Shown: positions 43,358-52,318, counted from the stretch's first letter. The stretch: 64,000 bases of DNA from Candidatus Avelusimicrobium intestinipullorum (GCA_944324635.1 CALUXC010000007.1:1-64000), one strand, 5' to 3'. Numbers and translations are program-made. The notes: a model not told the origin generated them from the sequence alone.

Positions 43358-44101
43358 ATGACTATTATCGCCAAAAAACCCGCCAGTTTAACCGATTTGC
43401 CGATGCATTATTGCCCCGGCTGCGGGCACGGTATTGTGCACCGTCTGATGGGCGAAGCTTTTGATGAACTGAACATCGCCGACCGCGTTATCGGCGTGGC
43501 CCCGGTGGGCTGCGCGGTATTTGCGGATTCGTACTTTGCCTGTGATATGGTGCAGGGCGCGCACGGGCGCGGCCCGGCCATTGCCACGGGTATCAAACGC
43601 TCCAAACCGCAGGCCATTGTGTTTTCCTACCAGGGAGACGGCGACTTGGCTTCTATCGGTATGGCCGAAATTGTGCATGCCGCGGTGCGCAGCGAAAACA
43701 TCACCGTTATTTTTATCAATAACGCCATTTACGGCATGACCGGCGGTCAAATGGCCCCGACCACGCTGGTGGGCCAAGTGGCCACCACCGCCCCCAAAGG
43801 GCGCGACCCGAAACTGCAGGGGTGGCCGATTAACATGTGCGAAATGTTGGCGCAAATTACCGGTGCCAAGTATTTGGAACGTGTGGCCGTGGATTCGCCC
43901 CAGAACGTGATGAAAGCCAAAAAAGCCATTAAAAAAGCTTTTGAAAACCAGGTGAACGGGGTGGGTTTCTCGATGGTGGAAGTATTGTCCCAGTGCCCGA
44001 CCAACTGGTATGCCAGCGTGCCGCAGGCGTTGGAATTTGTGCGCACCAAAATGATGCCGCAATATCCGCTGGGCGTTTTTAAGGACGAGGGAGGCAAATA
44101 A
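43358..44101 (+). CDS. vorA: 2-oxoacid:ferredoxin oxidoreductase, beta (TPP) subunit
   Basis: A 247-residue thiamine diphosphate subunit. CPGCGHGIVHRLMGEAF, GDGDLASIGMAEIVHAA and NNAIYGMTGGQMAPTT contain the TPP and Mg2+ ligands. It lies four bases after vorB, and its stop overlaps the ATG of vorC by one base. Confidence 0.9.
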   Translation: MTIIAKKPASLTDLPMHYCPGCGHGIVHRLMGEAFDELNIADRVIGVAPVGCAVFADSYFACDMVQGAHGRGPAIATGIKRSKPQAIVFSYQGDGDLASIGMAEIVHAAVRSENITVIFINNAIYGMTGGQMAPTTLVGQVATTAPKGRDPKLQGWPINMCEMLAQITGAKYLERVAVDSPQNVMKAKKAIKKAFENQVNGVGFSMVEVLSQCPTNWYASVPQALEFVRTKMMPQYPLGVFKDEGGK

Positions 44102-44637
44102 TGTATCAAGGTATCAGAATTGCCGGATTCGGCGGACAGGGCGTTATTTCCGCGGGCATTTTGCTGGCGCAGGCCGGCGTGGAAGACAAGAAAAACGCCA
44201 GCTGGCTTCCTTCTTACGGGCCCGAAATGCGCGGCGGAACGGCCAACTGCTCGGTGGTAGTGTCCGACGGGGAAGTATATACGCCTATCGTATCTTCTCC
44301 CGATACGGTTATCATCATGAACGAGCCGTCCTTGCCCAAGTTTGAGCCGTTGCTTAAAAAAGGCGGGCTGATGATTATCAACAGTTCGCTCATCAACTCC
44401 CGCCCTACCCGCACCGATATTACCGTGGTATGCGTTCCCTGCAACAAAATTGCCGAAGAACTGGGTATGGACCGCATTGCCAACTTGGTGGCGTTGGGTG
44501 CGTTTATTAAGCAAACGGGCGCGGTGACGCTGCAAAGCGTGGAACACGCCATGAAAAAAGTGTATAAACGTGCCAAACCGGAAATGCTGGAGCTGAATAA
44601 AAAAGCGTTGCAAGCCGGGTATGACGCGGTGAAATAA
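44101..44637 (+). CDS. vorC: 2-oxoacid:ferredoxin oxidoreductase, gamma subunit
   Basis: A 178-residue subunit. IRIAGFGGQGVISAGILLAQAG and SYGPEMRGGTANCSVVVSD are the standard gamma-subunit motifs. It closes the vorDBAC set; two tandem terminators follow. Confidence 0.9.
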   Translation: MYQGIRIAGFGGQGVISAGILLAQAGVEDKKNASWLPSYGPEMRGGTANCSVVVSDGEVYTPIVSSPDTVIIMNEPSLPKFEPLLKKGGLMIINSSLINSRPTRTDITVVCVPCNKIAEELGMDRIANLVALGAFIKQTGAVTLQSVEHAMKKVYKRAKPEMLELNKKALQAGYDAVK

Positions 44638-44659
44638 AAGTTGGAAAGCAGGAAAATTT

Positions 44660-44694
44660 AATCCCCCGAAGGCGTAAGCCACGGGGGATTTTAA
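44660..44694 (+). terminator. Terminator 1 after vor
   Basis: AATCCCCCG / CGGGGGATT stem followed by TTAA. The loop is 13 bases and contains a small inner GGC/GCC pair. Confidence 0.75.
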
Positions 44695-44705
44695 TGCCTT
44701 GGAAC

Positions 44706-44737
44706 TAAAAGGCCTATAGTAGATTTGGGCCTTTTTG
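44706..44737 (+). terminator. Terminator 2 after vor
   Basis: AAAGGCC / GGCCTTT stem followed by TT. It backs up terminator 1. The 60 bases that follow hold TATAAA- and TATAAG-like boxes for the next gene but no clear -35. Confidence 0.7.
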
Positions 44738-44799
44738 CTCTTGTAGTCAAGGGTATAAAGAGTTAGGTTATAAGTAACATCCCCTTTAAGGAGCACAAA

Positions 44800-45912
44800 A
44801 TGAAGAAGCTTCCTGCTTTACTGCTTGTGTTTTGTTTGCTATATACTGCCGGAAATGTTTTTGCGCAAGGGCGTAATATGTCGTCTTTGCAGGCTCTGCG
44901 GGCCGGAGTCGTGTCCAACGGGAGCAAATTTGTCCGCATTAACGCGCGGGATTTTTTTGCCAAGCAACCCTCTTTGTCCGCGGCACAGTTCAAAACGCCG
45001 GACGCTATTCGTCAAAGTCTGCTGGCCCACGGCGTACAGGAAAGTTTGCGCATGTCGGAACAATACCGTACAAATTTGCAGAAATTTTTGGAAATAAAAA
45101 AAGAAATGGATATTTTCCTGGGGTACCAAAAATTGGAACCGCAGGCAGTTTGTTCAGCTGAAATTAATGAACGCTGGATGCATGCCAATAAGGCTTTTTT
45201 GGCCCTGCAGGAGATGGAGCGCATTGTAGGCGCGCGCGACCCGGGCGTACATATGGGCAAACTGTATATGGAACGCGTGATGGCCACCTTAAGACCCACC
45301 TATACGGGGTGTTTGCTGGGTGGTGATAAAGAAAATCTGCCGGGCAAATTCCGCTCTGCCAATTCTTTTGATTCCGCCAAGTTTTTATTGAAAGACCCGG
45401 ACGGCACTTCCTTAACGATGAAAAACACGGCTCGCGGTTCGGAAGGCTTTGTGCAGGCGCAAAAAATGGCTGCTCAGCTGCCCGCTATGACGATCGCCGT
45501 GTTAAACGACGATCCGGAAATTTTGGAATGGACCCGCAATTGGGCCGCGCAAGGATTTTTGGGAAAAGGAAGCCGTGTGGCGGTGTTTGACTCTCTTAGC
45601 AAATTGATGGACTGGGTAAAAGACGTGAAATACGACTTGATTTTGATGGACTATGTGCTGGAGGACGGCATCAGCGTATTTATGATAGACCGTATTCGTA
45701 TGGCGGGGGATACATCTACCGTCATTTTGGTAAACAGCGCGCTGATGGATAATGAGGTCCCGGCGGAAGAGTTGTACGAACACGGGGCGGACGGATTTAT
45801 TTCGTCCATCGGTTTCCGCCCGGATAACGGCGGGGCCCGCATTGCCAATGCGCTGTTTAATTATATGCATCATCATGGGCGCGAGGCGCTCACCCCGCAT
45901 ACGGCTCGTTAA
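44800..45912 (+). CDS. Exported protein with C-terminal receiver-like domain
   Basis: A 370-residue protein. It has a signal peptide (residues 1-22, ending NVFAQG), a helical middle part (80-170) with two cysteines, and from about residue 230 a response-regulator receiver-like domain: D237-D238 in VLNDDPE, D284 in LILMDYVLEDG, S313 in LVNSA and HGADGFISS at the end. The conserved Lys is replaced by Ser. A receiver domain behind a cleavable signal peptide is unusual, since the phospho-donors are cytoplasmic. AAGGAG before the ATG supports the start. Confidence 0.7.
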   Translation: MKKLPALLLVFCLLYTAGNVFAQGRNMSSLQALRAGVVSNGSKFVRINARDFFAKQPSLSAAQFKTPDAIRQSLLAHGVQESLRMSEQYRTNLQKFLEIKKEMDIFLGYQKLEPQAVCSAEINERWMHANKAFLALQEMERIVGARDPGVHMGKLYMERVMATLRPTYTGCLLGGDKENLPGKFRSANSFDSAKFLLKDPDGTSLTMKNTARGSEGFVQAQKMAAQLPAMTIAVLNDDPEILEWTRNWAAQGFLGKGSRVAVFDSLSKLMDWVKDVKYDLILMDYVLEDGISVFMIDRIRMAGDTSTVILVNSALMDNEVPAEELYEHGADGFISSIGFRPDNGGARIANALFNYMHHHGREALTPHTAR

Positions 45913-45929
45913 ATTGGTAACTCTTAAAT

Positions 45930-45964
45930 AAAAAAGGGAAGGCAAAAAGCCTTCCCTTTTTTTT
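45930..45964 (+). terminator. Bidirectional terminator
   Basis: AAAAAGGGAAGGC / GCCTTCCCTTTTT, a 13-bp perfect stem flanked by A and T runs, between the convergent gene at 44800 and the MFS gene on the minus strand. It can serve both. Confidence 0.93.
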
Positions 45965-45985
45965 ATAGTTGCAAACGGTATGGAT

Positions 45986-47200
45986 TTAAGGAAGCGTTTT
46001 TTCTTCCGGAAATCGCCGTTCCAGGCGGGCGGCCATCCAGGTGAACACAATTCCCGGTACGGCAGCCAAACAGCACAGCAAAACGGCTATTTTTAAGCCC
46101 CAGCCGTCTGACGCTTTTCCTACTAACAGCGGGGAGAGTGCGTCCCCCAGCGCGTGAATAATAAAAATGTTAACGGCAAACGCCATGGAGTGCACCTTGC
46201 TGCGCGTGGCAGACACCAACGCCGCCGCCACAGGCCCCGTGGGTAAAAACAAGCATACAATCGCCACCGCAAAACACGCCAGCGCCAGCGTGGGCCGCTG
46301 GGTTTGCACTCCAATCCATGCAGGCGGCAAAAGCGCCGCCAGGGATAACCCCATCACCCAAAAATATGCCTTTGGCGTTACGTTTAGCAGGCGGTCGGCA
46401 ATTTTCCCGCCCGCAAAGGTGCCCGCAGCCCCGCACACCACCACCAGTGCGCCGAAAACCGTGCCCGCGCTGGCTACGTCCAAGGCTAAGTAGCGGTGCA
46501 AATAGGTGGGCATCCAGGCAGACAGTCCGCCAATAATAAACGTAATCATAGCGTGGGCCAGGCAGATACAAAGGAACGGTTTGTTTTTTAGCAGGGCGGT
46601 GTAGTCTTTTGGGCCGGGCTTGTCGGCCTCCTTTTGCATTTGGCGGCGGAGGTCTTTAAGGTGCGTAAAGGACAAAAGCCCCAGCACTATTCCCGGCACA
46701 CCGGCCAGCAAAAAAGCGGCCCTCCACCCCCAGTGCAGGCCAATAAATCCGCCTAACACATAGCCCAAAGCACTCCCGGCAGGCAGCGCCAAGCCGAATA
46801 TAGCCAAGATGCCGGCGCGTTTTTCTTTGGGATAGTTTTCCGCTAAGAAAGGTTGTGCAATGGTGGTAAAGCCGGCCTCCCCTATACCAATAAATCCGCG
46901 CGTAAAAAGGAGCGAGGCGTAGTTTTTTGCGCCCGCGCAGGCCAGGGTGGCGGCACTCCAGATGAGTGCGCTTGCGCCCACCCATTTGTGGCGTTCGGTA
47001 CGGTCTGCAAAGAAGCCCACCAGCGGGGCATAGCACATATATACCAACATAAATACAGAAGCCAATGTGCCCAGCTGAAAATCGTTTAGGTGCAGGTCTG
47101 TTTGAAGAAGCGGAAAAACGGAATAGAGGACTTGCCTGTCTATATAGTTAAACAGGTTAAGCAGAAACAAAATCCAAAATAATCGTTTCACGTTTTGCAT
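45986..47200 (-). CDS. MFS transporter, spinster-like
   Basis: A 404-residue transporter with about twelve helices. FNYIDRQVLYSVFPLLQTD and the loop motif GFFADRTERHKW (G-x3-D-R-x-x-R) are typical of the major facilitator family; the start resembles spinster/ACS-type members. The start at 47200 (MQNVKRLFWILF) is preferred over an in-frame ATG at 47275, which would overlap the divergent pilin promoter. The substrate is unknown. Confidence 0.85.
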   Translation of the reverse strand: MQNVKRLFWILFLLNLFNYIDRQVLYSVFPLLQTDLHLNDFQLGTLASVFMLVYMCYAPLVGFFADRTERHKWVGASALIWSAATLACAGAKNYASLLFTRGFIGIGEAGFTTIAQPFLAENYPKEKRAGILAIFGLALPAGSALGYVLGGFIGLHWGWRAAFLLAGVPGIVLGLLSFTHLKDLRRQMQKEADKPGPKDYTALLKNKPFLCICLAHAMITFIIGGLSAWMPTYLHRYLALDVASAGTVFGALVVVCGAAGTFAGGKIADRLLNVTPKAYFWVMGLSLAALLPPAWIGVQTQRPTLALACFAVAIVCLFLPTGPVAAALVSATRSKVHSMAFAVNIFIIHALGDALSPLLVGKASDGWGLKIAVLLCCLAAVPGIVFTWMAARLERRFPEEKTLP

Positions 47201-47262
47201 GGCACGTCCGCTGAAAAATGCTTTTCTAAATTCTATAAAATAAAACTGAAAAAGAATGGAGC

Positions 47263-47291
47263 TGTTCAGCTGCAAGTCAAATTTATATAAT
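47263..47291 (+). promoter_or_regulatory. Promoter of the pilin gene
   Basis: TGTTCA (47263-47268), a 17-base spacer and a perfect TATAAT (47286-47291), 25 bases before the pilin ATG. CGGGAGG is the ribosome-binding site. Confidence 0.6.
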
Positions 47292-47316
47292 AAACTATCA
47301 TCTCTCGGGAGGATTT

Positions 47317-47787
47317 ATGAAAAAGGGTTTTACGCTAATAGAATTACTTATCGTCATGGTCGTGTTGGGAATTTTGGTGACGGTGGCCCTTCCCAAATAC
47401 CAGGCTTCGCTGGAACGCGGCCGCGGCGTGGAAGGCATTAATAACCTAAAAGCCGCCAGTGACGCCGCCAACGCCCGCTACGTGATGGACGGTAATATGT
47501 ATGTGGAAGGCAATATCGCCAATTCCAGCGGGGATTTGCTGGTGGGGGATTTTTCCAAAACTTCTTCTTTTGGCAAGCCGCAATGGTATTCGGGTTCCGC
47601 TTCTACGGCGGTTCTGTATATTTCCCGCGAGTCGGGCGATTATGAACTGTACGCCATTAACAAAGACGGCGAATTAAAGTATATGGCGTGTTCCGGCTTG
47701 TATGATGCCTGCTTGAACCTGGGGGCGGAAGAAGCTTCTTTTACGGACAGCTACAGCAACAGTAACCTGATTATCAATTTCCAATAG
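47317..47787 (+). CDS. Type IV pilin-like protein
   Basis: A 156-residue prepilin. The N-terminus MKKG-FTLIELLIVMVVLGIL is a type III signal cut by prepilin peptidase after Gly4, with Glu at +5. A short globular C-terminal domain with two cysteines (MACSGLYDAC) follows. It may be a pilus or a type II secretion pseudopilin. It stands alone, without assembly genes nearby. Confidence 0.93.
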   Translation: MKKGFTLIELLIVMVVLGILVTVALPKYQASLERGRGVEGINNLKAASDAANARYVMDGNMYVEGNIANSSGDLLVGDFSKTSSFGKPQWYSGSASTAVLYISRESGDYELYAINKDGELKYMACSGLYDACLNLGAEEASFTDSYSNSNLIINFQ

Positions 47788-47802
47788 CCTTTTTGGAGAG
47801 TT

Positions 47803-47832
47803 AAAAGCCCGCTTTTAAGCGGGCTTTTTTTA
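47803..47832 (+). terminator. Terminator between pilin and trmL
   Basis: A 10-bp stem AAAAGCCCGC / GCGGGCTTTT followed by T on the plus strand. On the minus strand it lies at the trmL stop and may serve both. Confidence 0.9.
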
Positions 47833-48291
47833 TGACAATTTTCGGTTTTGGCGCAAAGCTTCAAAAAGCACAATGGCCGCAGAGGAGGATAGATTTAACG
47901 AACGCACGGGCCCCGGCATGGGAATAGTAAAGAGGCGGTGTTTGTAGCGCTCGTAAAATTCCTTGGGCAGGCCGCACGACTCGGCACCGAAAATTAAAAA
48001 AGCGTCCGGCGGGAAGGAAGCGTCCCAATACAGCTGGGTGCCTTTGGTGGAGAGGAAAAACATTTTCTCTTCTGCGGGTTTTTCCGCTTCCAAGAACGCT
48101 TCCCACGTTTCGTGGCGTTTGTAGTCCAGGTTGGGCCAATAATCCAGGCCCGAGCGGCGGATTTCTTTGGACGCTATTTTGAAGCCCAACTTGCCTACCA
48201 AATGCAGCCTGGTGCCGGTGGCCACACAGGAGCGGCCGATGTTGCCGGTATTAAATGGAATTTCAGGGTTTACTAAAACGATATTCAGCAT
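47830..48291 (-). CDS. trmL: tRNA 2'-O-methyltransferase TrmL (SPOUT)
   Basis: A 153-residue SPOUT methyltransferase acting on the wobble base 34 of certain leucine tRNAs. VLVNPEIPFNTGNIGRSCVATG is the N-terminal signature, and FGAESCGLPKEF and IPMPGPVRSLNLSSSAAIVL form the trefoil-knot SAM site. Confidence 0.94.
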   Translation of the reverse strand: MLNIVLVNPEIPFNTGNIGRSCVATGTRLHLVGKLGFKIASKEIRRSGLDYWPNLDYKRHETWEAFLEAEKPAEEKMFFLSTKGTQLYWDASFPPDAFLIFGAESCGLPKEFYERYKHRLFTIPMPGPVRSLNLSSSAAIVLFEALRQNRKLS

Positions 48292-48304
48292 ACTTTAGCC
48301 TTTA

Positions 48305-48341
48305 CAAAAAACAGCCGGAAAAAGGATTTCCTCTTTCCGGC
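48305..48341 (-). terminator. Terminator of glgP
   Basis: Read on the minus strand, GCCGGAAAGAGG pairs with CCTTTTTCCGGC and is followed by TGTTTTTTG. Confidence 0.85.
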
Positions 48342-48394
48342 CGTTTGGTACTTCATCAAATAAAGCCGGGCTCCCGCAGGAGCACGCGGACAAA

Positions 48395-50950
48395 CTACTC
48401 TTCCCAGCGGATAAACAACGGCGTAAGCACGTTGGGAATGTCGTTATTGAACGGCAAGATGCGCAGGGCATAGTCCTGGCGGCCGCTGTTAAGCGGAGAC
48501 ATGGACACCTCGTACAAATAGGCGTCGCCGTCTTTGCCGGTGCAGGTCATATCAATGGCGTCTTCTTTTACAATGTCGCCCAAGGTGCCGCGCTGACCCA
48601 GGTAGAGTTCCACCTGAATGTCTTCGGGGGCCAAATTGCCCAACGCCACACGGGCTTTGAAGTTCACTTTGTCGCCCATCAAAATGGCCGTTTCGGGCTG
48701 GGGCGTAATGTCGGTCACGTTTACGCGGTACCAGTTTTCGGCAATTTTGCGCCGCCACGCGGCCACGGCTTCGGCTTTGCCGGGTTCATTCAAAATCAAC
48801 CCGTAGTTGTTGGCCGGGACGTAGAATTTTTCGTAATATTCTTTGACCATGCGGTTGGTGTTGAAGAACGGCGCAATGTGCTTGATGGATTCTTTCATCA
48901 AGGACACCCAAGGCTGGGAGTATTCCGAGCCGTTTTCTTTGGCATAGTACGCGGGGGCGATATCCTGCTCAATCAAGTTGTAGAGCGCTTCGGATTCCAC
49001 CGCGTCGCGTTCGGCTTCGGTTTTGTAGTTCTCGGCGCCGCCGATGGACCAACCAAAGTCGCACGGGCCGACTTCGTCCCACCAGCCGTCCAGGATAGAC
49101 AAGGCCAACGCTCCGTTAAGCGCCGCTTTCATGCCGCTCGTGCCGCTGGCTTCCATGGGGCGGATCGGGTTGTTAAGCCACACGTCCACACCTTGCACCA
49201 TGTAGCGGGCGGTGTTCATGTTGTAGTCTTCCACAAACACAATTTTCCCTTTGAAGCGGGGATCGTTTTGCGTCAGGGTGACGATCATCTTGATAAATTC
49301 TTTGCCTGCCGTATCGGCCGGGTGCGCTTTACCCGCAAAGACGAACTGAACGGGGCGCTGCGGATTGTTGACGATTTTATCCAACCGGTTCAAATCCTTA
49401 AACAAAAGCGTAGCGCGTTTGTACGTGGCAAAGCGGCGGGCGAAACCGATGGTCAATAAATCGGGGCGCAGCACTTTGCTGGCTTTTTTAACGCTCATTA
49501 CGTCCAGGCCCTGGCGGGTCAGCTGGCGTTTGAGGCGGCCGCGCACCATATCAATCAGTTTGTTTTTGCGAATGGTGTGCACATTCCACAGTTCGGCGTC
49601 CGGAATTTCGGGTACTTTGGCCCAAATGGAACCGTCGGACGGGTCCACTTCGCCGCGCTGGTCGTTATTAAACAGATATTTGCGGTACAGTTCGTTGAGC
49701 TCGTGGGAAATCCAGGAAGCGCTGTGAATACCGTTGGTGATGCTGGTTATCGGTACTTCGCTTACCGGCAAGCCGGGCCACAGGTTGTGCCACATTTCAC
49801 GGCTGACTTTGCCGTGCAGTTTGGCCACCCCGTTGCAGAAGGCGGACAAGCGCAACGCTACCACCGTCATGCAGTAGGTGGCAGATTCGGGCGTTTCTTT
49901 GCCCAGGGCCAAGAATTCGTCCCAGGAAATGCCCATTTCCCGCGCATAGAAATCCATGTATTTGCGCACGAGGGCGGGGTCAAAATGTTCGTTCCCGGCG
50001 ATAACGGGCGTGTGCGTGGTGAATACGGACGTGGCCCACACAATTTCGCGCGCCTGCGCAAAGGAGAGGTTTTTCTCTCTCATAATGTCAATAATGCGCT
50101 GGAACAGCAGGAAAGCGCTGTGCCCTTCGTTGATGTGATACACCGTCGGGTGGATACCCATGGCGTTTAAGGCTTTCACGCCGCCGATGCCCAGCACCAC
50201 TTCTTGGCGAATGCGGTTTTCGCGGTCGCCGCCGTAGAGCTTTTCGGTAATGGCGCGCTGAGCGGGGGTGTTTTCCTGCAGGTTGGTGTCCAACAGATAA
50301 AGGGAAGTGCGGCCGACGGGTACGCGCCAAATGCAGGCTTTGACGGTTTCCGCGCCCAGGGGAATGTCTACCGTGATTTCTTTGCCGTCTTTCATCACGC
50401 GTTCCACGGGCATGTGGGCCCAGTCGTTATCGGGGTATTCTTCGTTTTGCCAGCCTTCGCGGTTGAGCACTTGCTGGACGTAACCCTGTTTATAGAACAG
50501 CCCCACGCCAATAATCGGCATGCCCAGGTCGCTGGCGGATTTCATATGGTCCCCGGCCAGCATGCCCAAGCCGCCCGAATAAATGGGCAGCCCTTCGCCA
50601 ATGCCGTATTCCATGGAGAAATACGCCGTCAGCAAATTGCCGTTTTCGCGGCGGTGTTCCTGGTACCAAGTATGCTGATTGTTTTTGTAGTTGTAATACG
50701 CTTCTTTTACTTGGTTCAAATCTTTTACGAAATTTTCATCTTTGCTTAATTCTTCAAAGCGTTTCTGCGGCACACAGCCCAAGAACCATTTCGGGTTTCT
50801 TTTGGCGGCGGTCCAGAGTTTGGCGTCTACCTGTACAAACAGCAAGATGGCTTGCCAGTTCCAGGTGAACCACATATCATTGGCCAACTCTTCCAGAAAT
50901 TTGATGTTTTCAGGCAGGTTGGGCTGTACGTTAAACGAATGAATCTTCAT
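48395..50950 (-). CDS. glgP: Alpha-glucan phosphorylase
   Basis: An 851-residue phosphorylase that releases glucose 1-phosphate from glycogen or maltodextrins. The N-terminal MKIHSFNVQPNLPENIKFL and the motifs MEYGIGEGLPIYSGGLGMLAGDH and INEGHSAFLLFQRI indicate the bacterial/archaeal TIGR02094 type. PLP lysine K608 is in EASGTSGMKAALNGA. The C-terminal 130 residues form an extra domain beyond the phosphorylase fold. GGGGAG before the ATG is strong. No other glg gene is in the window. Confidence 0.95.
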   Translation of the reverse strand: MKIHSFNVQPNLPENIKFLEELANDMWFTWNWQAILLFVQVDAKLWTAAKRNPKWFLGCVPQKRFEELSKDENFVKDLNQVKEAYYNYKNNQHTWYQEHRRENGNLLTAYFSMEYGIGEGLPIYSGGLGMLAGDHMKSASDLGMPIIGVGLFYKQGYVQQVLNREGWQNEEYPDNDWAHMPVERVMKDGKEITVDIPLGAETVKACIWRVPVGRTSLYLLDTNLQENTPAQRAITEKLYGGDRENRIRQEVVLGIGGVKALNAMGIHPTVYHINEGHSAFLLFQRIIDIMREKNLSFAQAREIVWATSVFTTHTPVIAGNEHFDPALVRKYMDFYAREMGISWDEFLALGKETPESATYCMTVVALRLSAFCNGVAKLHGKVSREMWHNLWPGLPVSEVPITSITNGIHSASWISHELNELYRKYLFNNDQRGEVDPSDGSIWAKVPEIPDAELWNVHTIRKNKLIDMVRGRLKRQLTRQGLDVMSVKKASKVLRPDLLTIGFARRFATYKRATLLFKDLNRLDKIVNNPQRPVQFVFAGKAHPADTAGKEFIKMIVTLTQNDPRFKGKIVFVEDYNMNTARYMVQGVDVWLNNPIRPMEASGTSGMKAALNGALALSILDGWWDEVGPCDFGWSIGGAENYKTEAERDAVESEALYNLIEQDIAPAYYAKENGSEYSQPWVSLMKESIKHIAPFFNTNRMVKEYYEKFYVPANNYGLILNEPGKAEAVAAWRRKIAENWYRVNVTDITPQPETAILMGDKVNFKARVALGNLAPEDIQVELYLGQRGTLGDIVKEDAIDMTCTGKDGDAYLYEVSMSPLNSGRQDYALRILPFNNDIPNVLTPLFIRWEE

Positions 50951-50982
50951 AAATTCTCCCCTGAATGTATATATATGAGTAG

Positions 50983-50988
50983 ATTATA
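50983..50988 (-). promoter_or_regulatory. -10 box of glgP
   Basis: On the minus strand TATATAATCTA holds a perfect TATAAT about 33 bases before the ATG. The same 14 bases (TTTTATATAATCTA) occur before the DUF1646 gene. No -35 was found. Confidence 0.45.
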
Positions 50989-51021
50989 TAAAATTAGTGC
51001 TTCTCTTGCCCTTAAAAACGG

Positions 51022-51053
51022 CAAAAAAGCCGCTTCCTCGGAAGCGGCTTTGA
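51022..51053 (-). terminator. Terminator of the DUF1646 gene
   Basis: On the minus strand an 11-bp stem AAGCCGCTTCC / GGAAGCGGCTT followed by TTTTG. Confidence 0.92.
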
Positions 51054-51069
51054 AAACGAACCTTGGCGC

Positions 51070-52131
51070 TTACAGAACGGCGCTTAAAATGATAAAGAAC
51101 GCCACCATCACCGCCGCGCCCAGTCCCACGGCCGCTTTGGCCCATTCTTTGCTTTTAATGCCCAGCTTGGAAGCGCAGATGATGTTGGGAATGTTGCCGG
51201 GAATGAGCATGCCGCCGGAAACGATTAAGCTCATGAGCAGAAACGTCAGCGTGCGGGTGCTGATGTCGGGCGTGACCTCAATGGCGGCCAGCGTGGCGTT
51301 ATCCAACACGGCCGAGAGGGTGTTAATCCAATATAACCACCCCGCCGAAAGGTGGGAAATGGTTTGCATGGCCAGCGGTTTGAGCCCGTCGCCCAAAAAC
51401 ACCAGCGCCATGACGAAAAGATATACTTTGGCCGCCCGAATGACGATGCTTTTTACGGAATGCTCGTCTTGGCCTTCGTCGGCAGGTTTGGGGCCGGGCG
51501 CTTTTTGAATGGTGTTATCGCGTATGGCACTGGCCAGGCAGGCCATAAACAAGATGCCGCCCAATACAAACCAACCCAGGTGGTCAATCAAGAAAAAGAA
51601 ATCCGCATAGTGGGGCGCCCCGGAAAGCTTGGAAAGCACTACCGTACCCAGCGGTTCGCCGATAGACGTCAACACCGCGCCCATGCCGATGGAGAAACAA
51701 GCATACACCACCAGTTTTACGCGTCCTTTGCGCTCCAGCGGCAGCATGACCGCCACTTCCGACAGAATCAACGCCGCGATAATGGCCGTGATTAAGCTGG
51801 AAGTCGCCCCCAGCAAAAACACGATTAAAAACATCGTGGTGCGCAGCCCGATAGTTTTGACGGCTTTTTGCGTGAGTTTTTGGATATTTTTATTAAATTT
51901 GCGAAACAACAGCCCCGCCACCAATACGGCCACGGTGATTTTGATAGGGTCTTCCAGTGCGGTCAGCACCAGTTTGCCGCTCCACACCTTGGATACGGTA
52001 ACGGCAAAAACCCCACACAGAAACAAAAAAGCTTCCAGGTTTTCTTCCACTTTATGCACCGTAAGCGGCAGGAAAAGCACTACGGCGATAAGCAGCGAAA
52101 GCAGCGTAGTTTGCACGACGGAAAGTTCCAT
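51070..52131 (-). CDS. DUF1646 family membrane transporter
   Basis: A 353-residue protein with about ten or eleven transmembrane helices. I assign it to the DUF1646 putative cation or organic-ion transporter family from the overall sequence (GATSSLITAIIAALILSEVA and LSAVLDNATLAAIEVTP). The substrate is not known. A soluble loop near 210-235 (APGPKPADEGQDEHSVK) is the only hydrophilic break. It stands alone between its own promoter and terminator. Confidence 0.72.
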   Translation of the reverse strand: MELSVVQTTLLSLLIAVVLFLPLTVHKVEENLEAFLFLCGVFAVTVSKVWSGKLVLTALEDPIKITVAVLVAGLLFRKFNKNIQKLTQKAVKTIGLRTTMFLIVFLLGATSSLITAIIAALILSEVAVMLPLERKGRVKLVVYACFSIGMGAVLTSIGEPLGTVVLSKLSGAPHYADFFFLIDHLGWFVLGGILFMACLASAIRDNTIQKAPGPKPADEGQDEHSVKSIVIRAAKVYLFVMALVFLGDGLKPLAMQTISHLSAGWLYWINTLSAVLDNATLAAIEVTPDISTRTLTFLLMSLIVSGGMLIPGNIPNIICASKLGIKSKEWAKAAVGLGAAVMVAFFIILSAVL

Positions 52132-52172
52132 ACATTACCTCGCGATAAAAATAAAGATGTAAGACTATATAG

Positions 52173-52178
52173 ATTATA
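52173..52178 (-). promoter_or_regulatory. -10 box of the DUF1646 gene
   Basis: A perfect TATAAT on the minus strand in TTTTATATAATCTA, identical to the glgP element, about 42 bases before the ATG. No -35 is evident. Confidence 0.45.
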
Positions 52179-52224
52179 TAAAATGACGACCCCGTACGCC
52201 CGGCCTACGCGGGAAAATAAAATA

Positions 52225-52233
52225 TGGTAAAAT
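52225..52233 (+). promoter_or_regulatory. Extended -10 promoter of tRNA-Glu
   Basis: TGGTAAAAT, 12 bases before the tRNA; the same TGGTAAAAT lies before ychF. Confidence 0.5.
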
Positions 52234-52244
52234 AATATTTAGAA

Positions 52245-52318
52245 GTCCCGTTCGTCTAGTGGTCCAGGACGCCGCCCTCTCAAGGCGGAGATCACGAGTT
52301 CGAATCTCGTACGGGACG
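52245..52318 (+). tRNA. tRNA-Glu (CTC)
   Basis: A 74-base cloverleaf. Acceptor GTCCCGT / ACGGGAC with discriminator G, anticodon stem CCGCC/GGCGG with loop CTCTCAA (anticodon CTC), and T arm ending TTCGAAT. CCA is not encoded. Confidence 0.96.
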
